Origin: Planctomycetota bacterium
Lineage (GTDB): Bacteria > Planctomycetota > Phycisphaerae > Phycisphaerales > Phycisphaeraceae
Length of the DNA: 64,000 nt
Direction: 5' to 3'
NCBI GenBank assembly: GCA_026386955.1
Contig: JAPLMQ010000163.1
Span: 16,645-80,644, forward strand
In this document: one piece after another, positions 44,999 to 56,198 of the stretch
Position numbering within the stretch: position 1 is the stretch's first letter
How the letters are laid out: the number at the start of each line of letters is the position of its first letter
Notes under the pieces: model-generated
Seen by the model: only the letters and a program-made list of their open reading frames with translations
Told to the model about the DNA's origin: nothing
Databases searched by the model: none
Made by a program: the position numbers and the translations under genes

Positions 44999-46204
44999 AT
45001 GTCCGAACACCACCACGAAGAATCCCGCCAGCGGCTGCAGACCGCCTGCCTGCTCATCCTCACCTTCCTCGCCCTGGGCGTGGTGCTCAACGTCCTGCGC
45101 CCCGTGATCGTCCCCTTCGTCTTCGCGCTGCTCTTCACCTACTGCCTCACCCCGATCATCGATTTCCAGGTTCGCAGGCTGAAGCTCCCCTGGGTCGTGG
45201 CCGTGCTCTCCACGGCCCTGCTGGGCTTCGTGCTCCTGCTGGGCGCGGGCATCATCGTCGCGATGTCGGTCTCGGAGATGACCAGCAACCTGGGCGCCTA
45301 CAAGGCCAAGCTCACCGAGTTCACCACCTGGGCCCTGCACCACCCGCTCCTGCAGCGCCTGGGCGTCAACCCCGACACCGCCCCCGAGGAGCTCTTCAAC
45401 GTCCCGCGCGACACGGTCACCGCGCTGCTGGGCGGCGTGCTCGCCGAGGGGGCTCGCCAGGTCTCCAACGGGCTGCTGGTGATGGTCTTCGTGCTCTTCC
45501 TGATCATGGGGCGCGGCGCGTCGGCGGCGGAGGCCTCGCGCCCCGGCGTCCTGCGCGAGATCGAGCTGCAGATGCGGCTCTACCTCATCCAGCTCGTGCT
45601 CTTCTCGGGCGTCACCGCCCTCCTCGTCGGTTTCGTGCTGATGCTCCTGGGCGTGCCCTTCGCCTGGGTCTTCGCCTTCCTGACCTTCCTGCTCAACTTC
45701 ATCCCCAACGTCGGCTCGGTCGTCGCCACGCTGCTCCCGCTCCCGGTGGTGCTGCTCAGCCCCGAGCTCTCCACGTTCGCCAAGATCACGGCGATCGCGG
45801 TGCCCGGGGCGATCCAGGCCGTGCTGGGCGCGGTGGTCCAGCCGCGCATCCAGGGCAAGTCGTTCGACCTGCACCCGGTGACGGTGCTGCTCTCGCTGCT
45901 CTTCTTCAGCATGATCTGGGGCTTAGCCGGCGCGTTCCTCGCCACCCCGATGACGGTGGTGACCAAGATCATCCTGAGCAAGATCCCCGCGACACGCCCG
46001 CTCGCCGCCATCCTCGCGGGCAAGCTCGACTCCTTCGACAGCCCCGAGGGCGAAGTGCCGCCCTGCCCGACGCTCGCCGACGGCGGCGCGCCGATCAGCC
46101 CTCCGGCCCAGCCTCCCGCGCCTCAGCCCTCCGCCGCGACTCCCGCCGCCTCCACCACCCAAGGCGCGACCACGCAGCGCCCCTCCTCCTCGAACTTCAA
46201 GTAG
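44999..46204 (+). CDS. AI-2E family (PerM/YdiK-like) membrane permease
   Basis: 401 residues, about eight membrane segments. Family marks: PVIVPFVFALLFTYCLTPIIDF near the start, the central soluble loop, and VFAFLTFLLNFIPNVGSVVATLLPLPVVLL plus VQPRIQGKSFDLHPVTVLLSLLFFSMIWGLAGAFLATPM at the C-terminal half. Characterised relatives export autoinducer-2 or ions. The ~55-residue tail is Pro/Ala/Thr-rich and its coding sequence overlaps the 3' end of the next, convergent gene by 82 bp. Confidence 0.9.
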   Translation: MSEHHHEESRQRLQTACLLILTFLALGVVLNVLRPVIVPFVFALLFTYCLTPIIDFQVRRLKLPWVVAVLSTALLGFVLLLGAGIIVAMSVSEMTSNLGAYKAKLTEFTTWALHHPLLQRLGVNPDTAPEELFNVPRDTVTALLGGVLAEGARQVSNGLLVMVFVLFLIMGRGASAAEASRPGVLREIELQMRLYLIQLVLFSGVTALLVGFVLMLLGVPFAWVFAFLTFLLNFIPNVGSVVATLLPLPVVLLSPELSTFAKITAIAVPGAIQAVLGAVVQPRIQGKSFDLHPVTVLLSLLFFSMIWGLAGAFLATPMTVVTKIILSKIPATRPLAAILAGKLDSFDSPEGEVPPCPTLADGGAPISPPAQPPAPQPSAATPAASTTQGATTQRPSSSNFK

Positions 46205-47856
46205 TCCGACACCTCGTAGAAGATGAACCCGCCCAGCCGGGCGTCGGCCCGCACGTGGCGCACCTCCTCGCTGAGGCGCTCCTTCCCCGCGCCGTTGACG
46301 TAGCGGTTCACCGCCACCGGCAGCCCCGCGGCCACGCTCGCCTCGATCATCGCGTGCGCGATCGGGTCGAGCAGGACCTCCTGCAACGGCGCGCTGTAGC
46401 TGCGACCCGGGAGGCTGTAGGAGCGCAGGATCACCCCGTCGAGCAGGCCCTCGTCGATCCACCGCCTCCACTGGAAATCGATGTTGAGCGGATAGGCAAG
46501 CAGGCGCTCGGCCGGGGGATCGGGGCGGAAGAAGTCGGCCTGCAGGTTGTAGCGCATCGCCTTGCCCGCGCGGGAGAGCCGGCTCTTGCAGGCACGGAGG
46601 AACTCCGTGTAGGCGTCACCGCGGACGGCCGCGACCTTCTGGCGCAGGGCCTCGCCCTTGAGGCTGCCGCACTGCGCGAGCACGACGTCGTTGAAGCCGT
46701 ATTCCTCGGGGTAGTCGGTGTGCGTCCCGTGGTTCTCCTCCCGGAGGTCGACGCCGTCGACGCCCGCCTCGATGATCTCCTCCAAGCAGGCGAGCCAGTA
46801 GGCCTGCACCGCGGGCTCCGTCTCGCACAGCGGCCCGGGCAGGAATTCATTGCGCCCGCGCGCGAAGGCGATGAATCCCTGCTGCCACCCCTTGTCGCCG
46901 GAGTTGAGCTTGTCGAGCGTGACGACCAGCCGCCCCCAGCCGAAGTCGTAGGTCAGCCCGCGCTCGCGGAAGTCGATGAGCGACCGGCAATAGACCGTCC
47001 CGCCCGTCGCGGTCACGCCCTCGATCGCGCGCCCCTGGGCGTCGAGCGCCTCGATCATCGAGGCCCCGGAGTTTGAGAAGTCGCCCGAGGCGTCGGTGAA
47101 GTCGGTCGTGACCAGCACGTACTTGTCGCGCAGCGAGAAGCCCGAGAGCGTGAGCACGCGCACCGGCGCGCCCTTGGCGGTGACGAGCCGGCCCGTGTGG
47201 TCGCGCACTTCCTTCGCCGAGGGCTCGACCGACTGCGTCATCTCGAATGAAACGTCCTTGCGCTGGTATTGCCAATTGCGCTCGCTGGTCCAGATCTGCA
47301 GATGCTCGCGCGTGATCCGCGTGGGCTTGTCGTCGCTCTTGACGAGGCGGATCGCATGAATGGGCTCGTCGACCGCATGATTGGGCCCGTCGCTGCGCCG
47401 CCGCCTCATGCGCAGCCGCGGGTTGTCGCGCACGAACGCCTCCATCCAGCCGAGCCTACCCCCGAGGTGGTCGAGCAGGCCGTTCTCGCGCGCGGCGGGC
47501 GAGCCCTCCGGCATGAGCATGGCCGGGCCCATCTCGTAGGGCTTGAAGTAGGCGTAGACCTCCATCCCGTGGCGATGACCCGCCTCGACGGCGACCTTGA
47601 GCGGGTTGCCCAGCGTGCGGTAGGTCGTGGCCAGGCGGGGCCAGCCGCCGTTGTAGTCGTCGAGGTGCCTCTCGGGGCAGAGGAACCCGCCGTGGCCGTC
47701 GCCGTAGTAGCCCCAGCTCACGCGGCGGATGCCCATCGCGGCCAGCTTGGCCATCATGGCGTCGACGTCGCGCGGCGTGAGCACGCGCGGGGCGAGCAGC
47801 GCGTCGTCGACGAAATCGACGAGGGCCTCGGGGACGAACGGGCGAGGTTGGGTCAT
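46123..47856 (-). CDS. Glycoside-hydrolase-like TIM-barrel protein
   Basis: 577 residues, no signal peptide. Barrel-like strands: IRRVSWGYYGDGHGGF, HGMEVYAYFKPYEMG, VDGVDLREENHGTHTDYPEEYGFN, DFQWRRWIDEGLLDGVILRSY, then FIFYEVSDYLKFEEEG. The pattern resembles the DUF4015/GHL10 group of uncharacterised glycoside-hydrolase-like proteins; the acidic residues in DLREENHGTHTD and YEVSD are candidate catalytic positions. A beta domain appears to be inserted around residues 180-300. The last 27 codons overlap the permease gene on the other strand. Confidence 0.72.
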   Translation of the reverse strand: MTQPRPFVPEALVDFVDDALLAPRVLTPRDVDAMMAKLAAMGIRRVSWGYYGDGHGGFLCPERHLDDYNGGWPRLATTYRTLGNPLKVAVEAGHRHGMEVYAYFKPYEMGPAMLMPEGSPAARENGLLDHLGGRLGWMEAFVRDNPRLRMRRRRSDGPNHAVDEPIHAIRLVKSDDKPTRITREHLQIWTSERNWQYQRKDVSFEMTQSVEPSAKEVRDHTGRLVTAKGAPVRVLTLSGFSLRDKYVLVTTDFTDASGDFSNSGASMIEALDAQGRAIEGVTATGGTVYCRSLIDFRERGLTYDFGWGRLVVTLDKLNSGDKGWQQGFIAFARGRNEFLPGPLCETEPAVQAYWLACLEEIIEAGVDGVDLREENHGTHTDYPEEYGFNDVVLAQCGSLKGEALRQKVAAVRGDAYTEFLRACKSRLSRAGKAMRYNLQADFFRPDPPAERLLAYPLNIDFQWRRWIDEGLLDGVILRSYSLPGRSYSAPLQEVLLDPIAHAMIEASVAAGLPVAVNRYVNGAGKERLSEEVRHVRADARLGGFIFYEVSDYLKFEEEGRCVVAPWVVEAAGVAAEG

Positions 47857-47880
47857 CGGGGAATCCGCCGCAGGCCCAAT

Positions 47881-48681
<801 letters not shown>

Positions 48682-48763
48682 GAAGTCACCGAGATTGAGG
48701 CCCGCACGGGATCACCGAAAAGCCCACCGCTTCGCCTTCGTCGCGTCTGCCCGCGATCGGTCT

Positions 48764-50155
<1,392 letters not shown>

Positions 50156-50274
50156 GATGCGTTCCTGGGGGCCATGGGGCCAAACTTGGATTGTACCATG
50201 CCGGGGTCGCGCTCCGCCCCGCCGGAGACCCCAAGTCCGGATTTTTCCTCGGCTGGTCCGGCGTCATCACTTGG

Positions 50275-51213
50275 TCAACTCCGTCGAAGCCATTCACGAA
50301 GCGATACGACCGTCAACAACAGGACGACCGCAACCATGGTCCAACCGAGAATTTGAAGCCCAATCGAGAACCGGTCGTCCCTGACCCGCGTCCCTGCCGG
50401 GAACACGATGTCAAGCTTCGCCACGGGCACGTCGGAGTTCACTTCCGCTGAATGGATCCGGTAGTTCACTTTCGCGAGGGCAGGTGATGTCCAAGCCCAG
50501 GCATACGGGAGCCATAGGCCGTTTCCCACCTCACGAAGGTCGGTGGCCTCGTACACCATCACGCGCCGCTCCTTCCCGCTGCCGCCCGCCCTGCATTCGC
50601 CGCTGACCGGCAAGTAACCATGGCTTGCGTCGATGTGGAGGATATACATCGACCCCCTGTCATCGACGCGGGACGTCAACGTGTAGACATTGGTCTTCGC
50701 GTCGAACTCAACCGTTGAATTGGAGTCGTAAATGACTCCCGTCCACATGTCTCGATGAAACGGCTGCCAAAGGACCTCCGCCACATTCATTTGTTTTCCG
50801 GCCAATGTCGTGGGGTCATACGAGACAATCCCCGAGCGGCCCCCATTCTCTTCACGGTATTTCTTGTACACCGTTGGGCTGCTCGACCAGCGGGTGAAGG
50901 TCTTGTGGCCGCCTGCGCCAGGCAAGCCGACAGTTTCGCTCTCTTCGGTATAGCCGAGCGCACCCGCTTGTCGCCACACGATGTCGGCCGTTGCAGTCGG
51001 CGTCGCAGGGAAGCCGCCATCCTGCCACATGTGGCGATCCATGGAATACGACACGTCGAAGGTCTTGTACTTCGCGCGGGTTTCCTGGACCCGCTTGACG
51101 AGTTCGCCCGGCGTCAGGATCGCTTCGCCGCGGCAGGGCGGACACGCAAGCAAAAGCATCGTCAATGAAATCGCGGCCAGTCGGAAGCGGATCCATTGAG
51201 ACGTGGTAGTCAT
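50275..51213 (-). CDS. Membrane-anchored exported protein, LolA-like features
   Basis: 312 residues from ATG 51213 behind a perfect GGAGGTGA ribosome-binding site. Signal peptide (RFRLAAISLTMLLLACPPCRG), a ~230-residue periplasmic part opening LTPGELVKRVQETRAKYKTFDVSYSM, which recalls the start of LolA/DUF-type outer-membrane lipoprotein-sorting folds, then a C-terminal membrane helix (IGLQILGWTMVAVVLLLTVV) and a basic end. The base composition is visibly less GC-rich than the neighbours. Function unknown. Confidence 0.72.
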   Translation of the reverse strand: MTTTSQWIRFRLAAISLTMLLLACPPCRGEAILTPGELVKRVQETRAKYKTFDVSYSMDRHMWQDGGFPATPTATADIVWRQAGALGYTEESETVGLPGAGGHKTFTRWSSSPTVYKKYREENGGRSGIVSYDPTTLAGKQMNVAEVLWQPFHRDMWTGVIYDSNSTVEFDAKTNVYTLTSRVDDRGSMYILHIDASHGYLPVSGECRAGGSGKERRVMVYEATDLREVGNGLWLPYAWAWTSPALAKVNYRIHSAEVNSDVPVAKLDIVFPAGTRVRDDRFSIGLQILGWTMVAVVLLLTVVSLREWLRRS

Positions 51214-51303
51214 GCGATCACCTCCGTCTTGCCCCCGTCGGCTAGGTATCGTAGACGAATCTGTCCGATTCCATCGACATCGGGCGGCGCGGCGTTGGCC
51301 GGC

Positions 51304-52392
51304 TCAATCCCCCATGCTGGTTCCGACGTCGCGGGCGACGGCGACCAGCGGATGGTCCCGCGTGACCAGCCGCTGCTTGTTCTCCACGCCCGCCAAGTCG
51401 ATGTCGCCGATCAGCCCGCCGCGCAGGACGACCAACCGGCCCGACCCGCCGCGGGCGACGAGTTCGATCGCGGCGCTCCCGAACTGTGTCGCGAGCACGC
51501 GGTCGGCGGGCACGGGCGTCCCGCCCCGCTGCACGTGGCCAAGGACCGTCGTGCGGGTCTCGATCCCCGTCCGGCTTTCGATCGCCTCCGCGACGCGCTG
51601 GCCGACGCCGCCCAGCCGGATCGGGTCGACGCTGGTGGGATCGACGCGGGAGACCACCTGCGCGCCGCCGACCGGACTGGCGCCCTCCGAGACGCAGAGG
51701 ATGCTGAACCGCTTGCCCCGGCGCGAGCGCTCCTCGACCGCGGCGCAGACCTTGGCGATGTCGAAGGGGATCTCGGGCAGGAGGATCACGTCGGCCCCGC
51801 TGGCGATCCCCGCGTGCAGCGCGATCCACCCGGCGTTCCGCCCCATCACCTCGACGATCATCGCGCGGTGATGGCTTTCCGCCGTGGTGTGGATGCGGTC
51901 GAGCGCCTCGCTGGCGATGCTCGCCGCGGTGGCGAAGCCGAACGTCACGTCGGTCCCGGGCAGGTCGTTGTCGATGGTCTTGGGCACGCCGATGCAGGGC
52001 AGGCCCAGGCGCTGGAAGTGCGCGGCGACGCTCATGGTCCCGTCGCCCCCGATCACGATCAAGGCGTCGATCCCGCGTCGGCGGACGTTCTCGACGACTC
52101 TGGAGGAGACGTCGCACGGCTCCGCGCCGCGCGTGGCGAAATGGCGCCGGGGGTCGCAGCGGTTGTTGGTGCCCAGGATCGTCCCGCCCAGGGTGAGGAT
52201 GTTGCTGACGGCCTCGTCGCCCAAGGGACGCATGCGGTCCTCGATCAAGCCCTGGAATCCGTCCTCGATGCCGAGCACCTCGAAGCCGCCGCGGTGCAGC
52301 GCGCTCTTGGCCACGGCGCGGATCACCGCGTTGAGCCCGGGGCAATCGCCTCCGCCCGTGAGCAGGCCGATGCGGCGAGGACGGGTCGACAT
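51304..52392 (-). CDS. pfkA: 6-phosphofructokinase, mixed-substrate type
   Basis: 362 residues from ATG 52392, preceded by AGGAGA. Motifs: LLTGGGDCPGLNAVIRA, IGGDGTMSVA and GVPKTIDNDLPGTDVTFGFATA, MGRNAGWIALHAG. The residue before the phosphate loop Thr is Gly118, as in ATP-dependent enzymes, while position 138 is Lys (PKTIDND), as in many PPi-dependent ones; this Gly/Lys pair marks the group III ATP-dependent enzymes. It catalyses fructose-6-phosphate to fructose-1,6-bisphosphate. Divergent from an Rrf2 regulator. Confidence 0.9.
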   Translation of the reverse strand: MSTRPRRIGLLTGGGDCPGLNAVIRAVAKSALHRGGFEVLGIEDGFQGLIEDRMRPLGDEAVSNILTLGGTILGTNNRCDPRRHFATRGAEPCDVSSRVVENVRRRGIDALIVIGGDGTMSVAAHFQRLGLPCIGVPKTIDNDLPGTDVTFGFATAASIASEALDRIHTTAESHHRAMIVEVMGRNAGWIALHAGIASGADVILLPEIPFDIAKVCAAVEERSRRGKRFSILCVSEGASPVGGAQVVSRVDPTSVDPIRLGGVGQRVAEAIESRTGIETRTTVLGHVQRGGTPVPADRVLATQFGSAAIELVARGGSGRLVVLRGGLIGDIDLAGVENKQRLVTRDHPLVAVARDVGTSMGD

Positions 52393-52466
52393 CCCAGGTC
52401 TCCTGCGAAGCGGGAAATCAGAAGCGTGAAAACCGCCCTTGGTATAGTGGACGCACAAGTAGACTA

Positions 52467-52501
52467 ATTCGTCCGATTCCCGTCCACAAATCGGACCGAA
52501 T
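52467..52501. promoter_or_regulatory. Inverted repeat, likely Rrf2 operator
   Basis: ATTCGTCCGATT (52467-52478) and AATCGGACCGAAT (52489-52501) are complementary but for one extra base. It lies in the divergent pfkA/Rrf2 control region, 24 bp from the Rrf2 start. Autoregulation is likely; control of pfkA as well is inference. A TATAGT candidate -10 box lies at 52443-52448, without a clear -35. Confidence 0.5.
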
Positions 52502-52525
52502 CGTCCCGAGAGGAACCGACCCGCG

Positions 52526-53005
52526 ATGATCTACTCCAACGCCTGCGCCTACGCGATCCGCGCCCTCGCCCGCCTGGCGCTGCTCCGGCCCGACGGATAC
52601 GTCCTCCTCGACGAGCTCTGCGAAGGCACCGACCTCCCCCGCCACTTCGTCGCCAAGATCTTCCAGGACCTCGTCCGCCGCGGCATCCTCCTCTCCGCCA
52701 AGGGGCGCGGCGGCGGCTTCGCCCTGGCCCGCAAGCCCAGCCAGATCTCGCTGCTCGACATCGTCGAATGCGTCGACGGCATCGAGGAGCTCGACCACTG
52801 CGTCGTGGGCATGACCCGCTGCGACGACTTCCAGCCCTGCCCGCAGCACGAGCAGTGGAAGGCCCTCCGCCAGCAGTTCCGCAAGTTCTTCACCGAGACG
52901 TCGCTGGAGAAGATGAGCAAGACGCTCTCGAAGAAGCTCGACATCCTCGGCGAGCCCGTGCCGGCCCTCAAGGGGCGGTCGAAGCCGGTGAAGAACGCAC
53001 GCTGA
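52526..53005 (+). CDS. Rrf2-family regulator with Fe-S cysteines
   Basis: 159 residues. N-terminal winged helix (SNACAYAIRALARLALL ... LPRHFVAKIFQDLVRRGILLSAKGRGGGFAL), the family's signature order. Three Cys at C92, C99 and C105 (HCVVGMTRCDDFQPC) coincide closely with the IscR cluster ligands, so it should sense oxidants, NO or Fe-S status. The C-terminal ~40 residues are Lys-rich. Divergent from pfkA with an operator-like repeat in between. Confidence 0.92.
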   Translation: MIYSNACAYAIRALARLALLRPDGYVLLDELCEGTDLPRHFVAKIFQDLVRRGILLSAKGRGGGFALARKPSQISLLDIVECVDGIEELDHCVVGMTRCDDFQPCPQHEQWKALRQQFRKFFTETSLEKMSKTLSKKLDILGEPVPALKGRSKPVKNAR

Positions 53006-53274
53006 ACGCGCAAAAATGGCGATCCGGATCTCCTCCACCCGATAAGCATTCCGCTCGTCGGGCCGGGTTCTCCACATCAACGCTGAAATCGCCGGGGTCA
53101 GGGATTCACCGATTGCGGGAATCCGTGCGACCCTCGAAGCTGCCCCAGAAGTGCGGTGGAGGCTGGTTCAGTGCGAGGTGATTCGCGTCGACATCGATCC
53201 ATGGCCGTCGGTTTCGCAGAGTCCCCTCACATCTGGCCGCGGACTTCCCCGACTCAAGGAACAGGAGCTCCCAT

Positions 53275-53961
53275 ATGTTGGATTTCCTGCGAAGGCTGTT
53301 CGACTCCTCAGGCTTCCCCGCGCGATGGAACTGCGGGGCAGGCTGGAGCGACACCCCCGCGCTGGGTTGGCTCCACATCATCTCGGACCTCCTGATCTGG
53401 GGGGCCTACACCGCCATCCCGCTGGTCCTCGTCTACTTCGTCTCGCGCCGGCGGGACCTTCCCTTCCCGCGCGTCTTCTGGCTCTTCGGCGCGTTCATCT
53501 ACTCCTGCGGCACGGCCCACCTGTTCGAGGCCCTCATCTTCTGGCACCCGATCTACCGCTTCCAAGGCGTGCTCAAGCTCGTCACCGCGCTCGTCTCCTG
53601 GGCCACCGTCGCCGCCCTGATCCCCGTCATCCCCAAGGCGTTGATGCTTCCGGGGCAAGCCAAGGTCAACGAGCAGTTGGCCGCGGAGGTCGCCCGCCGG
53701 CAACAGGCGGAGGAGGAGCTGCGCGCCAAGGCCGAGGAACTGCAGGCGACCAACGCCCAGCTCGACCGGTTCAACCGGCTCGCCGTCGGGCGCGAGGAAC
53801 GCATGATCGAACTCAAGCGCGAGGCCAACCGCCTGGCCGAGCGGCTGGGGCTGACGCCGCCGCACAACCTCGATTTCGTGGAGAGCGCCGGGGCGTCGGG
53901 CAACGGTGGCGGGGCCGGGGGAACCGGGGGGACGGGTGGTTCCGGGGCGCCGCAGGTGTGA
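53275..53961 (+). CDS. Stand-alone ethylene-receptor-type membrane domain
   Basis: 228 residues with CAGGAG upstream. Three membrane segments (~34-56, 67-90, 97-121) match the ethylene-binding domain of plant ETR1: D38, Y45, I48, P49, I75, C78 and H82 align with ETR1 D25, Y32, I35, P36, I62, C65 and H69, with identical spacing (D to C 40 residues; C and H four apart). C78 and H82 would hold Cu(I). A coiled coil follows (ANEQLAAEVARRQQAEEELRAKAEELQATNAQL and on to residue ~200) and a Gly-rich tail. There is no kinase or GAF domain. The next gene, 18 bp away, encodes a histidine kinase, the likely partner. Confidence 0.9.
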   Translation: MLDFLRRLFDSSGFPARWNCGAGWSDTPALGWLHIISDLLIWGAYTAIPLVLVYFVSRRRDLPFPRVFWLFGAFIYSCGTAHLFEALIFWHPIYRFQGVLKLVTALVSWATVAALIPVIPKALMLPGQAKVNEQLAAEVARRQQAEEELRAKAEELQATNAQLDRFNRLAVGREERMIELKREANRLAERLGLTPPHNLDFVESAGASGNGGGAGGTGGTGGSGAPQV

Positions 53962-53979
53962 GCGGAGAGTGAGGCCGAC

Positions 53980-56082
53980 GTGGAACAGCGGGTGGACACA
54001 ATTTGGCGGGTGACGAGCTACGCCTTCGCAGCGGCGACGGCGGGCGTCATCGCCTACGTCCTGCGCGAGATCACCGGCGAAGCCAGCGACGCCCTGCCCG
54101 CGATCTACGGCATCCTCGCCCCTTCCGCCGCCGCATTCGCCGGGCTGGTCGCCCTCACGCGCTATCACGCGCGCCCCAACCACGCCTTCCTGCTCCTGGG
54201 GGCCGGGCTCATCGCCGCCGGCATCCTCGACGCCGCCCACGGGCTCTTCAGCTTCTCCGACTTTGCCCGCCTCGCGGTCTCCCGCGGCAGCATCGGCTGG
54301 ACCTGGGCCGCCGGCCGGCTTGTCCTCGCCACCAGCCTGCTTCTGAGCGTGGTCGCCCACTGGCGAGCCCCCTCCGAGCGTCCGCCTTTCTGGCTTCGGC
54401 CCAACATCGTCTACGGCGCGACCTTGGTCTACGTCGTCGCCATCATCCTCGTCTGCGTCCACGGCAGCCTTCCCAGCGTCCGGAGGGAGAGCGGCCTGAT
54501 CGCCCGTCCGCAGGAGCTCGTCCCCGCGGCCCTCTTCACCCTCGCCCTCGTCGGTTATCTCCACGCAGGCCGCTGGCGGCGCAACGCGCTCGACCATTGG
54601 ATCGTCCTGAGCCTCGTCGTCCTCACTTCGGCCCAGGTCTTCTTCATGCCCTGGTCGTCCAAGCGGTTCGACGCCCTCTCCAACGGCGGGCATTTCTTCG
54701 CCTTCGTCGGCTACGTCTTCCTCTTCGTCGGCCTGCTCGTCGACATGCACCGCCTCTTCGTCAACGCCGAGCGCAGCGCCGAGGATCTCGGCCGGGCCAA
54801 CGCCACGCTCGCGGGCCAGATCGAGCAGCGCCAGAAGGCCCAGGAGGAGCTCTCCCGACTCGCCCAGACACTCGAGAACCGCGTCGCCGAGCGGACACGC
54901 GAGCTTGAGTCGGCCCGCCTGGCGGCGCTGAACATCGCCGAGGACGCCCACGGCTCCCGCCTCGCCACCGAGCGCGCCGCCGCCGCCCTCGCCGAGAGCG
55001 AGGCCCGCATCCGCGCCATCGTCGACACCGCCGCCGACGGCATCGTCGCCCTCGACGCCGCCGGCCGGATCGAGACCTTCAACCCCGGCGCGGCCGCCAT
55101 CTTCGGCTACAGCCCCGACGAGGCCGTCGGCCTCAACGTCGATGCGCTCCTGCCCGGCTCAGAGGTCGCCCCCTCCTTCTGGCGGGGCGCCTCGGCCTCC
55201 ATAGCCCACGGGCAGGAGACCACGCAAGACCACCTGGGCCGGCGCAAGGATGGCTCGACCTTCCCGCTCGAAGTCTCCGTCGCCTCGATGAACATCTCCG
55301 GCGCCGACCGCTACGTCGCCATCCTCCGTGATGTCACCCAGCGCCGCCGCATCGAGCAGAGCGCCCGCGAGGCCCACGCCGCCCTCGCCCGCAAATACGA
55401 GGAAATCGAGGAGTTCCTCTCCATCATCGCCCACGACCTCAAGCACCCGGTCGTGGGCATCCGCGGCCTGCTCACCCTCGTGAAGGAGGACGGCTTCGCG
55501 GTGCTCGACCCCGTGAGCAGGCAGAACATCGACATGTGCCTCAACGAGTGCGAGCGCATGCGCGAGCTGCTCTCCCACCTCGCCCAGCTCGGCCGGATCG
55601 AGGGCATCAAGCCCAAGCTCGAGCGTGCCCGGCTCGACACCCTGGTGCGCGGCTGCGTCGACCGGTTCCGCGCCCGGTTCCAGGAACAGGGCGTGCGGGT
55701 CTCTGTCGAGGCCCCGGCGCTCGACGCCACCATCGCTCGCAGCCACATCGAGGAGGCGCTGATCAACCTGATCGACAACGCCCTGAAATACGGATGCCCC
55801 AAGGCGGGCGCCGCGCTGGACGTCTTCTGCAAGGTCGACGGGGACCGATGTGAAATTTCCGTGAAGGACTACGGCGCGGGCATCGATCCGCGCTTCCACA
55901 CCCGCGTGTTCCAGCCGTTCCGCCGCCTCGCCACCGACGGCCCCGCGGGCGGTTCGGGCATCGGGCTCACGGCGGTCCAACGATTGATGGCAAGAATCGG
56001 GGGCTCCGTCGCGTTGGAATCACAATCCGGCCACGGCGCTAGATTCACGCTTCGGTTCTCCCTAGAATCAACCGAGTATTAA
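53980..56082 (+). CDS. Membrane PAS histidine kinase (MASE-type sensor)
   Basis: 700 residues from GTG 53980, with GAGG upstream. About eight membrane helices over ~10-260 of MASE3-like character (GLIAAGILDAAHGLFSF), a coiled coil (~262-345), a PAS domain (~340-455: RIRAIVDTAADGIVALDAAGRIETFNPGAAAIFGY), then HisKA with phosphorylated H485 in IIAHDLKHP, and HATPase with N box (NLIDNALKYG) and G boxes (DYGAGID, GGSGIGL). A complete sensor kinase. Adjacent to the ethylene-type domain upstream and 116 bp before the CsrA-receiver gene. Confidence 0.92.
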   Translation: MEQRVDTIWRVTSYAFAAATAGVIAYVLREITGEASDALPAIYGILAPSAAAFAGLVALTRYHARPNHAFLLLGAGLIAAGILDAAHGLFSFSDFARLAVSRGSIGWTWAAGRLVLATSLLLSVVAHWRAPSERPPFWLRPNIVYGATLVYVVAIILVCVHGSLPSVRRESGLIARPQELVPAALFTLALVGYLHAGRWRRNALDHWIVLSLVVLTSAQVFFMPWSSKRFDALSNGGHFFAFVGYVFLFVGLLVDMHRLFVNAERSAEDLGRANATLAGQIEQRQKAQEELSRLAQTLENRVAERTRELESARLAALNIAEDAHGSRLATERAAAALAESEARIRAIVDTAADGIVALDAAGRIETFNPGAAAIFGYSPDEAVGLNVDALLPGSEVAPSFWRGASASIAHGQETTQDHLGRRKDGSTFPLEVSVASMNISGADRYVAILRDVTQRRRIEQSAREAHAALARKYEEIEEFLSIIAHDLKHPVVGIRGLLTLVKEDGFAVLDPVSRQNIDMCLNECERMRELLSHLAQLGRIEGIKPKLERARLDTLVRGCVDRFRARFQEQGVRVSVEAPALDATIARSHIEEALINLIDNALKYGCPKAGAALDVFCKVDGDRCEISVKDYGAGIDPRFHTRVFQPFRRLATDGPAGGSGIGLTAVQRLMARIGGSVALESQSGHGARFTLRFSLESTEY

Positions 56083-56181
56083 GGAAGAATGCGCCGTTTT
56101 TTTCGCCTATCTCCCGCAATCGCCTCTCCCGAGACATACGCAGCACCCGCAACCGCCACCGCGAACCGCCTGCTTTCAGCC

Positions 56182-56194
56182 TGCAAGGAGTGCA
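56182..56194 (+). promoter_or_regulatory. Hairpin holding the ribosome-binding site of the CsrA-receiver gene
   Basis: TGCA-AGGAG-TGCA: a 4-bp stem with the GGA-containing Shine-Dalgarno in its loop, close to the CsrA SELEX core (CARGGAUG). It starts 17 bases before ATG 56199. It may let the encoded CsrA domain repress its own translation; this is inference. Confidence 0.5.
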
Positions 56195-56198
56195 CGCC

